This document shows, one piece after another, positions 10,086 to 18,926 of a DNA stretch of 64,000 nt. The stretch spans positions 33,783 through 97,782 of the forward strand of contig DASPJR010000158.1 in the NCBI GenBank assembly GCA_035628505.1, read 5' to 3'. Position numbers and translations under genes: made by a program. The notes beneath the pieces are model-generated. The model worked only from the letters and a program-made list of their open reading frames with translations, did not search any database and was not told where the DNA came from. This DNA is from DASPJR01 sp035628505. Lineage in GTDB: Bacteria > Planctomycetota > SZUA-567 > H5-PLA8. The number at the start of each line of letters is the position of its first letter. The first letter of the stretch is position 1.

Positions 10086-10231
10086 GTCACCCACCTTCTA
10101 ATGGACCAGAAAATTGCCGCGGCCGCCTGAACCGATCTCTAGTGTTTCGAACGGGCGAACATGTTTACCCGCACCACGTCACAAAACCAGTGACGCTTTG
10201 GCAGAAGCAAACCTTTAACAAAACCTTGAAG

Positions 10232-11224
10232 TCACAGTTGCAGGGCCGCCAGCGCTTCCATCGCCGCTATGTGCTCTGCCCGGGCCGCGCGCAGGCAGGC
10301 CGATGCTTCCGTCCGCCGCGCCGAATCTTGAATCGCGTCCGGCGCATCAAACGGAAATAAGGGTGGAATCTTACTGAAACATTCGACTTCGTGGTCGAAA
10401 TGCGCTGCTGCTTTGGCGAAGGCCGCTGCGTGCGCAGCCCACTGCTCGGCTGCTGCCAGACGCCTCAGCCAGGTTGCCGCGGCCGAGCGCGCTTCGGCAT
10501 AGTATCCTGCATAATAACTGGTGCCCCAGTACGGCTGAACCTGCGCGGTTTCGACGGCCGTCGACCAGGCATTGTATGCGGCCGGGCCGGCGGCCAGATC
10601 GGCGGGCACCTCGATGGGCTTGCCGGCGCTGTCGCTCTCCTGCCCGAGGTGATGGCGCACGCCCTCCTTTATTGACTCACTCGCCGCCGCATGTTCATCG
10701 TAGTCGGCCACCGATCCCGTGGGCACGATGAAGAAGATCAGCGGCGGGTTCTGCGAGCCCACATCCTGGACGTTGATCGGCGCATCGTTCTGACCGTCCA
10801 TGAACGTGCTGACGTGGTACTCTTCAGTGTCGTTATCGAGTCCCCGGATAATCCCAAAAGCGGGGCCATGCAGACCGTAGGCAATGGCCGGCCGGCCATC
10901 TTCAAGCGCTTTCTCGCAGGCATCCATCCAGACGAATTGAAGCTCACGCAGGTCCTTGGCGGTATAGAAAAAATCACGCAGGCCCGCCATGGCATCAAAG
11001 CCCATGCGCCTGAAGATCTGCGTGCAGGTCTCATCCCACTGCCTCGGCAGAAGGCCGACAGGGTCCAGCGAGCGATGAATCTGGGTTCTAAACGCCAGGC
11101 CCGACAATCCCCAGAGCTCGTCCATGTCGCGCTGCGCGTCGATGGCTTTGAGCACGCCATGAAGCGCGCCCAGAAAGCTGTTCATACAGGGGTGAAAGCG
11201 GGCATCGACTTCGATCAGCGGCAC
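10232..11224 (-). CDS. BtrH-like (C39-peptidase-fold) protein
   Basis: 330 residues with a GTG start preceded by AGAGGAGA at good spacing. The N-terminus (CMNSFLGALHGVL, then GLSGLAFRTQIH) resembles the BtrH N-terminal domain, a papain/C39-like fold with an early cysteine and a 'G.SG.AFR' segment; a later 'YHVSTFMDG' stretch could carry the histidine. BtrH itself is an acyltransferase in butirosin biosynthesis, but most relatives are uncharacterised. The C-terminal third is alanine-rich and helical. No signal peptide or membrane segment was seen. No biosynthetic neighbours are present, so no substrate is proposed. The family call rests on motif resemblance only. Confidence 0.55.
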   Translation of the reverse strand: MPLIEVDARFHPCMNSFLGALHGVLKAIDAQRDMDELWGLSGLAFRTQIHRSLDPVGLLPRQWDETCTQIFRRMGFDAMAGLRDFFYTAKDLRELQFVWMDACEKALEDGRPAIAYGLHGPAFGIIRGLDNDTEEYHVSTFMDGQNDAPINVQDVGSQNPPLIFFIVPTGSVADYDEHAAASESIKEGVRHHLGQESDSAGKPIEVPADLAAGPAAYNAWSTAVETAQVQPYWGTSYYAGYYAEARSAAATWLRRLAAAEQWAAHAAAFAKAAAHFDHEVECFSKIPPLFPFDAPDAIQDSARRTEASACLRAARAEHIAAMEALAALQL

Positions 11225-11305
11225 AGCAATCTCCTCTAGTACAGACGGACACGTTAAGAGGCGAGGAGGTAAAAGGCAATGCGGCAGAGAATCAGCACGC
11301 GCATA

Positions 11306-11803
11306 TCACTGCCTTGCCTTCGATGCGTCTTCTCTCCGCATCAGCGCTACAACGGTGATAGTCAGGCCCGCGCCCAGGAACATGATGAATGGGTTCAGCG
11401 CGAATATGACCATCATCACGACCAGAAATACGGGAAGTGCTAGGCCAAGCGTCGCCCCCATCCACGCTCCCATCACGACCGCACGAGCGGTCGAAAGTGC
11501 CGAGCTTTCATCCTCGATCTTCATCAATACTCGGCAGCAGAACGCCCCCAGAAGTTGCGCCGGAAAAAGGGGCAGCAACCAGAAGCCGTTCACTGCGTTG
11601 TCCGGTGAGGACATTGCGTGCACGCCAAGCGCGATCGACGGCGCCAGCCCCAGCATCAGCGCATAGATGTCCGTGATCGAATAGTTGAATGCCCGCGTCG
11701 GATCGTTCTGGCGAAAATTCCGCCAGGACCTGCGTGCGATCAGAAGCAGAATCCATATGTACAGTCCGCACACAATAGCGGCGGGTACGATAAAATCAGC
11801 CAT
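11306..11803 (-). CDS. Small multi-pass membrane protein, paralogue A
   Basis: 165 residues with about four hydrophobic segments (near residues 3-22, 45-62, 70-88 and 110-150, the last probably two helices). I do not recognise the family. The segment FNYSITDIYALMLGLAPSI after the first helix is closely matched by FNYHITDIWAAMLALTPTL in the neighbour at 11833-12318, so the two are tandem paralogues. The only polar signature is the basic 'RRSWRNFRQND' loop after helix 1. No catalytic motif was seen. Confidence 0.65.
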   Translation of the reverse strand: MADFIVPAAIVCGLYIWILLLIARRSWRNFRQNDPTRAFNYSITDIYALMLGLAPSIALGVHAMSSPDNAVNGFWLLPLFPAQLLGAFCCRVLMKIEDESSALSTARAVVMGAWMGATLGLALPVFLVVMMVIFALNPFIMFLGAGLTITVVALMRREDASKARQ

Positions 11804-11832
11804 ACGGACTCAACTTTACCCGCAAGACGTGA

Positions 11833-12318
11833 TTAATTCAGACGTTTTGCGGACGCTCGATTCATGACGTAGTTAACCAGAATAATTCCAGTCAAGACCA
11901 GCGTTAGCGGCCAGAATGCGATCAGGATCGCCGCTGCAACAATGCACGCAAAGGGAGCGACGGCCCCCAGCAGCGCGCCGGTCAGGATTGAGATCGCCGA
12001 ATCCCACGCGCTAATTGCACCGTTATAAGGAGGCAGTTCGATGTGGATGCGGCCGACGAATAGACCAGCAATTTGCCCAGCTCCGATCAGCGCTCCCAGA
12101 AACAAGTTCTCCTCCCAGAACATCATCGGATTGGCGGCAAGCACCTCCTTTATAAGGAGCAGCGTGGGAGTCAGCGCCAGCATTGCCGCCCAGATATCGG
12201 TGATGTGGTAATTAAAGGTGCGCCCGGGGCAATTCTGCTTGTAAGCACGCCAGTAATGCCTTGCGGCGAACACAAGCACAGCAAGATAGAAGGCGGAGAA
12301 CAGAATAATGACCCACAT
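11833..12318 (-). CDS. Small multi-pass membrane protein, paralogue B
   Basis: About 161 residues from the ATG at 12318 (MWVIILFSAFYL). The frame is open further upstream, but aligning it with paralogue A puts the start here or at the ATG at 12357. No clear ribosome binding site supports either. It has about four hydrophobic segments and shares the FNY.ITDI.A.ML.L.P core with paralogue A, 29 bp downstream. Function unknown. Confidence 0.6.
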   Translation of the reverse strand: MWVIILFSAFYLAVLVFAARHYWRAYKQNCPGRTFNYHITDIWAAMLALTPTLLLIKEVLAANPMMFWEENLFLGALIGAGQIAGLFVGRIHIELPPYNGAISAWDSAISILTGALLGAVAPFACIVAAAILIAFWPLTLVLTGIILVNYVMNRASAKRLN

Positions 12319-12476
12319 AACTGTTATTACGGAGTGGGTTTGAAGTGGGTCTCGCATTTTTTTAAAATAAATGCAACGCACATGCGCATCCCGGCGTCCA
12401 ATAGCTGTTATCCTTGATGTGCCGATGTCTCTGAACAGGTATGCGCTGTCATCTGCGAGTAATTTGGAAACTGAGA

Positions 12477-13646
12477 ATGAAACGTACACTTTTGTCAGTC
12501 GTGCTGGTTCTGATCGCTGTAGCCTCGGTCGCTGTTGCCGGAGAACGCGGCGGCGGAGGAGGTGGTGGCGGCGGTGGCGGTGGCCGCTTCGGGGTTCTCG
12601 ACAACGTTCAAATGGAATGGCACTCGTCGGTTGGGGCGGCCAAATCCTGGGCGCAGCGCGAGAACGGTCCAGTGATGCTTGTCGTTCACAGCGGCACGCC
12701 CGAAGAAGGCAAGGTCATCGATAAGATGGCGTCCTGGCCGCAGTCGATCGAGCTGAGCCGCTCTAAAATGGCTGCTGTGAAACTGAAGAATACTGACCGC
12801 GAAGCAGCCGAAGCGATGAGCATGCTCAAGCTCAAGCCGCCGGCGATTGCTTTCCTCGACAAGAACGGCAATCCGCTCGTCGGCATGCCCATTCCCGAAC
12901 AGGTGACGGCAATCGCGCAGGTCGTCAACGGCTGGAAAACAGTCGCTGGAAATATCGACGCCTTCTTCAAGGACCACCAGCAGCGCGGCGAGCGCTACCT
13001 TTCATCGGGCAAGCTGAAGAACGCCTACCTTGAATTCTCTTTTGGCGCGCCATTCAAAGGACCGGAAGCTGAAAAAATGCGTGCCGGGCAGCAGAAAATC
13101 GAAGCACAGTGGCTCAAGCTGCTGGAGATCGGCAGCAAGCTCCCGGGTATCGCCAAGGAAGCCGTCTTCAAGGGCCTGCGTCGCGACACGTTGGGCACCA
13201 CCTACGCCGCCACGATGGAGAAGTACATTAACGATCCGTCTTCCGCTGTCGCCGGTAGTGCTCCGGCTGTTGCCGCGGCGCCAAACACCAAATCGCTTGC
13301 GGAAGTAGCGCGTTCGTCCGGCGGCGGAATGGTCTCCGCATCGCGCGATGATGTCGAAGACACCGGCATGGACACCGGAATTCTCGCGCGCAGCGACAAC
13401 CCGAAACTCAAGCAGGCCGAAGCTCTCTTGAAAGAGGGTCTGGTCGACTACAAGAAAGCCACGGCCGAAAGCGCGGACCGCGGACCCGAGCGCAACAAGC
13501 TTCTGCAGAACGCGCGCACCAAGTTCGAGCAGACGCTAACGCTGTGCGAAGAAGCGCAGAAAACGAAGGCAGATCCGGGCATCGAGAAGCTGATGGAGAA
13601 GACATCGATGCTGATGTACGGGGCGCTGAAATACCAGAGTCTCTAA
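12477..13646 (+). CDS. Exported thioredoxin-fold protein without CXXC, glycine-rich linker
   Basis: About 389 residues. The ATG at 12477 opens a clear signal peptide (MKRTLLSVVLVLIAVASVAVA). A run of about 12 glycines follows. Residues about 40-150 look like a thioredoxin fold: 'GPVMLVVHSG' replaces the usual strand plus CXXC, and 'LKPPAIAFLDKNGNPL' is the cis-proline strand. With Ser-Gly-Thr-Pro at the active-site position it cannot act as a dithiol oxidoreductase. The C-terminal half is helical and resembles TPR-like repeats ('AEALLKEGLVDYKKA', 'LLQNARTKFEQTLTL'). Probably periplasmic; role unknown. Confidence 0.7.
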   Translation: MKRTLLSVVLVLIAVASVAVAGERGGGGGGGGGGGGRFGVLDNVQMEWHSSVGAAKSWAQRENGPVMLVVHSGTPEEGKVIDKMASWPQSIELSRSKMAAVKLKNTDREAAEAMSMLKLKPPAIAFLDKNGNPLVGMPIPEQVTAIAQVVNGWKTVAGNIDAFFKDHQQRGERYLSSGKLKNAYLEFSFGAPFKGPEAEKMRAGQQKIEAQWLKLLEIGSKLPGIAKEAVFKGLRRDTLGTTYAATMEKYINDPSSAVAGSAPAVAAAPNTKSLAEVARSSGGGMVSASRDDVEDTGMDTGILARSDNPKLKQAEALLKEGLVDYKKATAESADRGPERNKLLQNARTKFEQTLTLCEEAQKTKADPGIEKLMEKTSMLMYGALKYQSL

Positions 13647-13749
13647 TCTCCGAAAAAAATCTGCGGTTCGCCGGTAAAATGCGAACTATTGTCTAGGCAA
13701 CGTTCTGTTGGCTATGCTATTTTCGCCCTCGCTAATTCGAGGTGCGAAA

Positions 13750-15504
13750 ATGCACGACATCGGACTCATTCTTACAATAACGCTGGGGCTCGCTGCCGCT
13801 CTGGTGCTGGGCTACACGGCGCAGCGAATCGGCTTATCGCCAATCGTCGGCTACCTGCTGGCGGGCATTGCCGTGGGACCCCACACGCCAGGGTTCGTGG
13901 CCGACTCGAAAATGGCCGCGCAACTGGCGGAAATCGGCGTCATCCTGCTGATGTTCGGTGTCGGCCTGCATTTTCATCTCAAGGATCTGCTCGCAGTCAA
14001 AGCGATCGCTATTCCTGGCGCGGTAGGACAGAGCGTCGTTGCAACGGGTCTGGGTTGCGTCGTCGCCGTGCTCTTTGATTGGTCGCTTTCGGCGGGAGTA
14101 GTACTGGGAATCGCCATCTCGGTCGCCAGCACGGTGGTTCTCATCCGCGTGCTGATGGACAACGATGCGCTTTCGACGCATCAGGGACACATCGCCGTTG
14201 GCTGGCTGATCGTCGAAGACATTTTCACCGTCATCGTGCTCGTGCTGCTTCCGGCCGTCGCCGCGTCATTGTCAGGGCGGAGCGAAACAGGACTATTCAC
14301 GTCTCTGCTGAGCGCTCTGCTCAAGCTGATCATTCTGACGGCGCTGGTTCTGCTCGCCGGAGCGCGTGTGATTCCCTGGCTGATGGCGCACGTTGCCCGT
14401 ACACGCTCGCGGGAGCTTTTCACGCTGGCGGTGCTGGTCGTGGCGCTGGGCATTGCAACGGGATCGGCCGTTTTCTTCGGCGCGTCGATGGCGCTCGGCG
14501 CTTTTCTAGCAGGAATGGTCGTGGGCCAGTCCGAGGTGAGCCACCAGGCCGCTGCGGACGCGCTGCCCATGCGCGATGCATTCGCCGTGCTCTTTTTTGT
14601 TTCAGTAGGAATGCTCTTTGACCCCAGCTTCCTGATTGCGCAGCCGCTGCTGGTGCTTGCGGTGCTGGCTGTAATCATGATTGGTAAGCCACTGGCCGCG
14701 ATGGTTATTGTGTGGGCGTTCGGATATCCGTTGCGCGTGAGCCTGACGATCGCGCTGGCTCTGGCGCAGATCGGCGAGTTCTCCTTCATCCTCGCTGACG
14801 CGGCGCGCGAGATTCTTCCTCAGCAGGGCCGCAGTGTTCTTGTCGCGGCCGCTCTGCTGTCGATTACGGCAAATCCCATTCTGTTCCGGAGCATGGGCAG
14901 CATCGAACGGGCAGTGCACAAATCACCGCGTCTCTGGCGTTTCCTGAATCGCCGCGACGAAGGCTTGCCCTCAGCGGGGATGGCCGCCACCGAACCGGAG
15001 ACCCGCGTTCCCGGTGGCCGGCTCAGCGCAGTGGTGGTCGGTTACGGGCCGGTCGGAAAAACGCTGACACGCATTCTTAACGACTTCGGCGTTCACCCAA
15101 CCATCGTCGATCTGAACATCGACACCGTCCACAAGCTGACTGAGGAAGGAAACGCCGCCATCTATGGTGATGCAGGGCGGCGCGACATCCTCCAGGCAGC
15201 GGGTATCGAAGAAGCCACCTACCTCATCGTGACACTGCCGGACCTGACGGCGCGCTTCCCAGTGATCGCGACGGCTCGCATGCTTAATCCAAGACTGAAG
15301 ATTATCGTGCGCGCTCGCTATCTGGGCGAGCGAGCGATGCTCGAAGAGTCCGGCGCCACGGCCGTGGCCTACGAGGAAGCGGAGGTGGCGGTCAAACTCG
15401 CCGAATACCTGCTGCGCGAAACGGGCGCTTCCAAAGCGCAGCTCGAAAGCGAAGCGGCGCGCGTGCGTGAAGAATTATCGCTGCGGCCCGAGCGAACGGC
15501 GTAA
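13750..15504 (+). CDS. ybaL: YbaL-family monovalent cation/proton antiporter with TrkA-N domain
   Basis: About 584 residues from the ATG at 13750, preceded by GAGGTG. The N-terminal 380 residues are a CPA2 (Kef-type) exchanger of about 12 membrane helices. The segment GPHTPGFVADSKMAAQLAEI and the following GVILLMFGVGLHF match E. coli YbaL closely. After a short linker, about residues 415-540 form a TrkA-N/RCK NAD-binding domain (VVVGYGPVGKTLTRIL). Kef-type systems exchange K+ or Na+ for H+ across the inner membrane, gated by nucleotides or thiols. No KefF/KefG-type ancillary subunit is next to it. Confidence 0.93.
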   Translation: MHDIGLILTITLGLAAALVLGYTAQRIGLSPIVGYLLAGIAVGPHTPGFVADSKMAAQLAEIGVILLMFGVGLHFHLKDLLAVKAIAIPGAVGQSVVATGLGCVVAVLFDWSLSAGVVLGIAISVASTVVLIRVLMDNDALSTHQGHIAVGWLIVEDIFTVIVLVLLPAVAASLSGRSETGLFTSLLSALLKLIILTALVLLAGARVIPWLMAHVARTRSRELFTLAVLVVALGIATGSAVFFGASMALGAFLAGMVVGQSEVSHQAAADALPMRDAFAVLFFVSVGMLFDPSFLIAQPLLVLAVLAVIMIGKPLAAMVIVWAFGYPLRVSLTIALALAQIGEFSFILADAAREILPQQGRSVLVAAALLSITANPILFRSMGSIERAVHKSPRLWRFLNRRDEGLPSAGMAATEPETRVPGGRLSAVVVGYGPVGKTLTRILNDFGVHPTIVDLNIDTVHKLTEEGNAAIYGDAGRRDILQAAGIEEATYLIVTLPDLTARFPVIATARMLNPRLKIIVRARYLGERAMLEESGATAVAYEEAEVAVKLAEYLLRETGASKAQLESEAARVREELSLRPERTA

Positions 15505-15607
15505 CTGTGCGTCATCGACTTCAACAGGGAGGCGCGTAGAGCGCGGAGACCCTTGAGCAAACAGCGCAAGCGATCGCACCGATTGCTGTTCATGGATCAT
15601 GCATCGA

Positions 15608-16390
15608 TTACTTTCCGGCCGCGGCAATCTCCTTGCGTTTGCCGCTGATGATATCAATGATGATGGCGCGTACATCGTCGTAACCGGGTTCGTCCTTAAA
15701 GAACGCATACGTCTTGTGCGTCTTTCCGCCATCGAAGTAACCGTCGAGATGAAATCGGCGCTCGCCGGCCTTGAGCGCGCCTTGCTCGCGTGCGATGGCG
15801 TTGATCATGTCGTACGAGCCCAGCGTGATGCGCGACTTTTCAGTCGCACCGTCGGCATCCAGAATCTGGAAGAGATAGCGCACCGCAAACTCACCGCCTA
15901 ATTCGAAGAACTCGTACGCCCGCACGCTTGTGCCGTTCACTTCAAACTGCTCCAGGCAATACGACGGTTTCTTTTTGAACTCGGCATCTTCGGTGCTCTG
16001 GTGAAGCTGTATCAGAGATGCGCGTTCACGGTCGCGCGCGGCTTTTTGCCCAGCCGCCTGCCAGGTCTGCACCAGCTTTGCCCGGACCTGGTGATCGTCA
16101 GGCCGCAGCACCTTCAACGTTACCCACATCTTGCTGGCCGTCGCGAAGTCGCCCTTGAGATAAGCGGCCAGTCCGGCGTTGTAGAGCACCCGCGTGTCCT
16201 GCGGCTGCAATGCCAGCGCCTCCTTATATTTGGCCAGCGCATCGGCGTAGCGCGACTGCGCCATCAGCGCGTCACCGGCATCCATTAGTTTGGTCGTTTC
16301 GCCGCTCTCCCCTGCCCAGCAGAGACTGCTGCTCATCGAGATGAAGGAAACCAGCAACAGGGCAATCGAGGGTACTCGCGCGCTTTTCAT
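15608..16390 (-). CDS. Secreted or periplasmic TPR protein
   Basis: About 260 residues from the ATG at 16390, chosen because GGAGAG lies seven bases upstream and a signal peptide follows (MKSARVPSIALLLVSFISM). Residues about 33-110 carry two or three tetratricopeptide repeats ('AGDALMAQSRYADALAKYKE', 'AGLAAYLKGDFATASKMW'). The C-terminal 130 residues are a beta-rich region with no recognised family ('RAYEFFELGGEFAVRYLFQI'). TPRs bind partner proteins; no partner is evident. It diverges from the Ser/Thr kinase at 16504, so the two share a 113-bp intergenic region. Confidence 0.7.
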   Translation of the reverse strand: MKSARVPSIALLLVSFISMSSSLCWAGESGETTKLMDAGDALMAQSRYADALAKYKEALALQPQDTRVLYNAGLAAYLKGDFATASKMWVTLKVLRPDDHQVRAKLVQTWQAAGQKAARDRERASLIQLHQSTEDAEFKKKPSYCLEQFEVNGTSVRAYEFFELGGEFAVRYLFQILDADGATEKSRITLGSYDMINAIAREQGALKAGERRFHLDGYFDGGKTHKTYAFFKDEPGYDDVRAIIIDIISGKRKEIAAAGK

Positions 16391-16503
16391 GTGGGCTCTC
16401 CGGAGCAAAAGGATTGCCGCCGGCGGTAAAAGGTCAATGAGTAAAAAAGGGATTGTTTTAAAACTGCATTGATTGCCTCGCCGGACTGCTTCAGAATTCC
16501 TGC

Positions 16504-18651
16504 ATGTCTTCACCGCAGCTCCCGGCCGACCCGCTCAGCGCACAGAACGCGCAGACGGTCAGCATGGACGGTTCAGCGCCGCACTCCAGCGGCGCCGAGG
16601 CGCCCGTGCTTCCAGCAATCCTGCGTGTCGGCGAATACGACCTGATCCGTGAAATCGCACGAGGCGGGATGGGTGTCGTTTACGAAGCGCGGCACACGCA
16701 GCTGCAGCGCACCGTCGCGATGAAGATGATTCTCTCCGGCCAGTTCGCGGGCTCAAACCAGCTCATCCGCTTTCGCACCGAAGCCGAGGCCGCTGCAAAC
16801 CTGGATCATCCGCATATCGTTCCGATTTATGAAATCGGAAGCTACGAAGGCAAGCCGTTCTTCACGATGAAGCTGCTGAGCGGCGGAAGTGTCGCTCAGA
16901 AAATTGGGGAGTACTCGAAAGATCCGCGCCGGACAGCAGCGCTGATGCTCAAAGTTTCGCGGGCCGTCCACTTCGCTCACCAGCGCGGCATTCTGCACCG
17001 CGATCTCAAGCCTGAAAATATTCTGCTCGACGACAGCGGCGAACCGGCCGTAGCAGATTTCGGCCTGGCCAAACGCGTCGACGAATCGCCCGCTGAGCCG
17101 GGTACCGGGCCTTCTCAGGGCGTGACTCAGAGCGGCTCCGTCATCGGCACTCCCGCCTACATGGCGCCGGAACAGGCTGCGGGGAACAATAAGCGCATCA
17201 CGGTCGCTGCGGACGTCTACAGCCTCGGCGCGATTCTTTATGAACTGCTGACCGGCCGTCCGCCATTCTCAGGAAAGTCTCTGCTGGATCTGCTTATGAA
17301 AGTCCAGACCGAGCCGCCGGAGCCGCCGCGAAAAGTAAATCCAAAAGCAGACACGGGTCTGGAACTGATCTGCCTGAAGTGCCTCGAAAAGGATCCGGCT
17401 CAACGTTACGTCTCGGCCGAGGCGCTCGCGCAGGACCTGGAGCGCTGGCTGAACGGCGAGCCGCTCTCAGTCAATCCGGCGAACGTGTTGTTCCGCCTGG
17501 TTCACTGGACGCGCACCCACATTCGCGCTGCCGTATGGGCCGCCAGCATCGGTGCCGTGATCGCCTTTGCATTGAACACGCTGATCGGCTCGATCGTTCT
17601 CCGGTCCGACGCGCTGCGCTCCATTACCCAGGCCTATGAAAAGTTCCCCTCAGTGAAGCAGCCGCCGCGCCTGGACTGGCTGGTGCCGGGTGAGCCCTCG
17701 CCCGGGATCATCCTTCTTTTGTTGCTCTTAAGCCTTTCACTGATGATCAGTTGGGGCTTGCTGCTGACATGGACGACGCGGCCGAAAAACCGCTGGGACG
17801 ATCTGATAACCGGCCTGGGCAGCGGGATCACCGCGGCCGTGCTGCTTTTCATCTTCAGCAGCGGCTGGGCAATGCCAATCGGCTTTAAGTTCCTGCCTGT
17901 CCATGAGGACCTGCTGCTGCTGGCCGGCAAAAACGTCGAAGACATCACCCTGATCGGAGACGAGCCACCCCCCAAGAAAGACGATGGCAAGCCCAAGCTC
18001 TCGGCAGAAGAGAAATTGCTGAAGCGCTATCCCGATCTGGCCGGTGTGCCTGCGGCTGAACGCAGCGGGATACTGATGCCAAAGGTCGTCGCTGATCTGC
18101 AGTTCCAGATGCCGATGATGTTCGGCGTTTGGCTTTATATTCTGACGACTGCGTGCCTGGGAACAGCGGTGTCGCAATCCATGGCCGCCGGCTCACTGCT
18201 GCGGCGCGGTGATTCGATCCTGAATGTCGTTCTGCCTTACCTCGAACTGAGTTTCGCCTGGTTCATCCTGATTTTGACAGTAAACGGCTGGCTGCAGCGC
18301 CTGATTATGCCGGCGTATGTGCGGGAACCGATGGGCTGGAATCACGGACCGTTGAGCGACGATCTGCTTGAAACGATGCTTACCGCCTTGCCTGTCGCCG
18401 TCGCGATCGCCGGAACAGCCTGGAGCTGGACCGCGCGCAGGCGCTTGCTGGGATACGCCACGTGTGCGACGCTGATCGCAGGGATCACTTCAGGATTCGC
18501 GGCAGGAGTGGCTGTCGCGCTTCCCCTACCCGTCTTTGCTTTACCCGAGATGGAGGTGTATCGCCGTCAGACGTTCCTCCGAAAGGGTGTAATTCTGATA
18601 CTCTGGTTGCCAGTCTGGCTGATCATACTGGGGCTGCTGGGACATAAATGA
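16504..18651 (+). CDS. Hanks-type Ser/Thr protein kinase with polytopic C-terminus
   Basis: 715 residues. The kinase domain (about 45-315) has all catalytic signatures: the glycine loop ARGGMGVVYEA, the ATP lysine in VAMKMIL, HRDLKPENILLDD, DFGLAK and GTPAYMAPEQA. The C-terminal 380 residues hold about eight hydrophobic segments, at least one pair separated by an acidic/lysine-rich loop (PPPKKDDGKPKLSAEEKLLK). This resembles planctomycete kinases whose membrane domain lacks PASTA or other known sensors. No ribosome binding site is visible before the ATG. Likely an inner-membrane signalling kinase; substrates are not indicated by the neighbours. Confidence 0.9.
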   Translation: MSSPQLPADPLSAQNAQTVSMDGSAPHSSGAEAPVLPAILRVGEYDLIREIARGGMGVVYEARHTQLQRTVAMKMILSGQFAGSNQLIRFRTEAEAAANLDHPHIVPIYEIGSYEGKPFFTMKLLSGGSVAQKIGEYSKDPRRTAALMLKVSRAVHFAHQRGILHRDLKPENILLDDSGEPAVADFGLAKRVDESPAEPGTGPSQGVTQSGSVIGTPAYMAPEQAAGNNKRITVAADVYSLGAILYELLTGRPPFSGKSLLDLLMKVQTEPPEPPRKVNPKADTGLELICLKCLEKDPAQRYVSAEALAQDLERWLNGEPLSVNPANVLFRLVHWTRTHIRAAVWAASIGAVIAFALNTLIGSIVLRSDALRSITQAYEKFPSVKQPPRLDWLVPGEPSPGIILLLLLLSLSLMISWGLLLTWTTRPKNRWDDLITGLGSGITAAVLLFIFSSGWAMPIGFKFLPVHEDLLLLAGKNVEDITLIGDEPPPKKDDGKPKLSAEEKLLKRYPDLAGVPAAERSGILMPKVVADLQFQMPMMFGVWLYILTTACLGTAVSQSMAAGSLLRRGDSILNVVLPYLELSFAWFILILTVNGWLQRLIMPAYVREPMGWNHGPLSDDLLETMLTALPVAVAIAGTAWSWTARRRLLGYATCATLIAGITSGFAAGVAVALPLPVFALPEMEVYRRQTFLRKGVILILWLPVWLIILGLLGHK

Positions 18652-18926
18652 CAAAGCAAAATGCCACGCTGATGGTTGCACATTTGACACCCAAATATTG
18701 ACAGAAAGAAAAATTAGAGGTAAGTTGCAGGTGGTGGAAGATCATTCTCTTTGGCATATTAGATTCTCCGACGCTTAGCCTTGCCAGCTTACGATCCACA
18801 CCATTTCACTGACAATCCAAGTGCCGGCGATTCGCCTCTGCTTGCGCTGTCGCCATACTGGCATCAGATTTGTACAACGGCGAGCGGTTCGCAGCTTTTC
18901 ATGCAACCACACACGAGGGAGCGTCC
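18652..18926 (+). promoter_or_regulatory. Leader region of the prkA cassette
   Basis: About 275 bp with no supported gene. It contains two overlapping TTGACA-like hexamers near 18680-18705 in an AT-rich stretch, the best promoter candidate for the prkA-yeaH-spoVR cassette. Neither has a convincing -10 box. A TGGCATATTAGATTCT stretch near 18750 only partly resembles a sigma-54 site. Confidence 0.3.
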
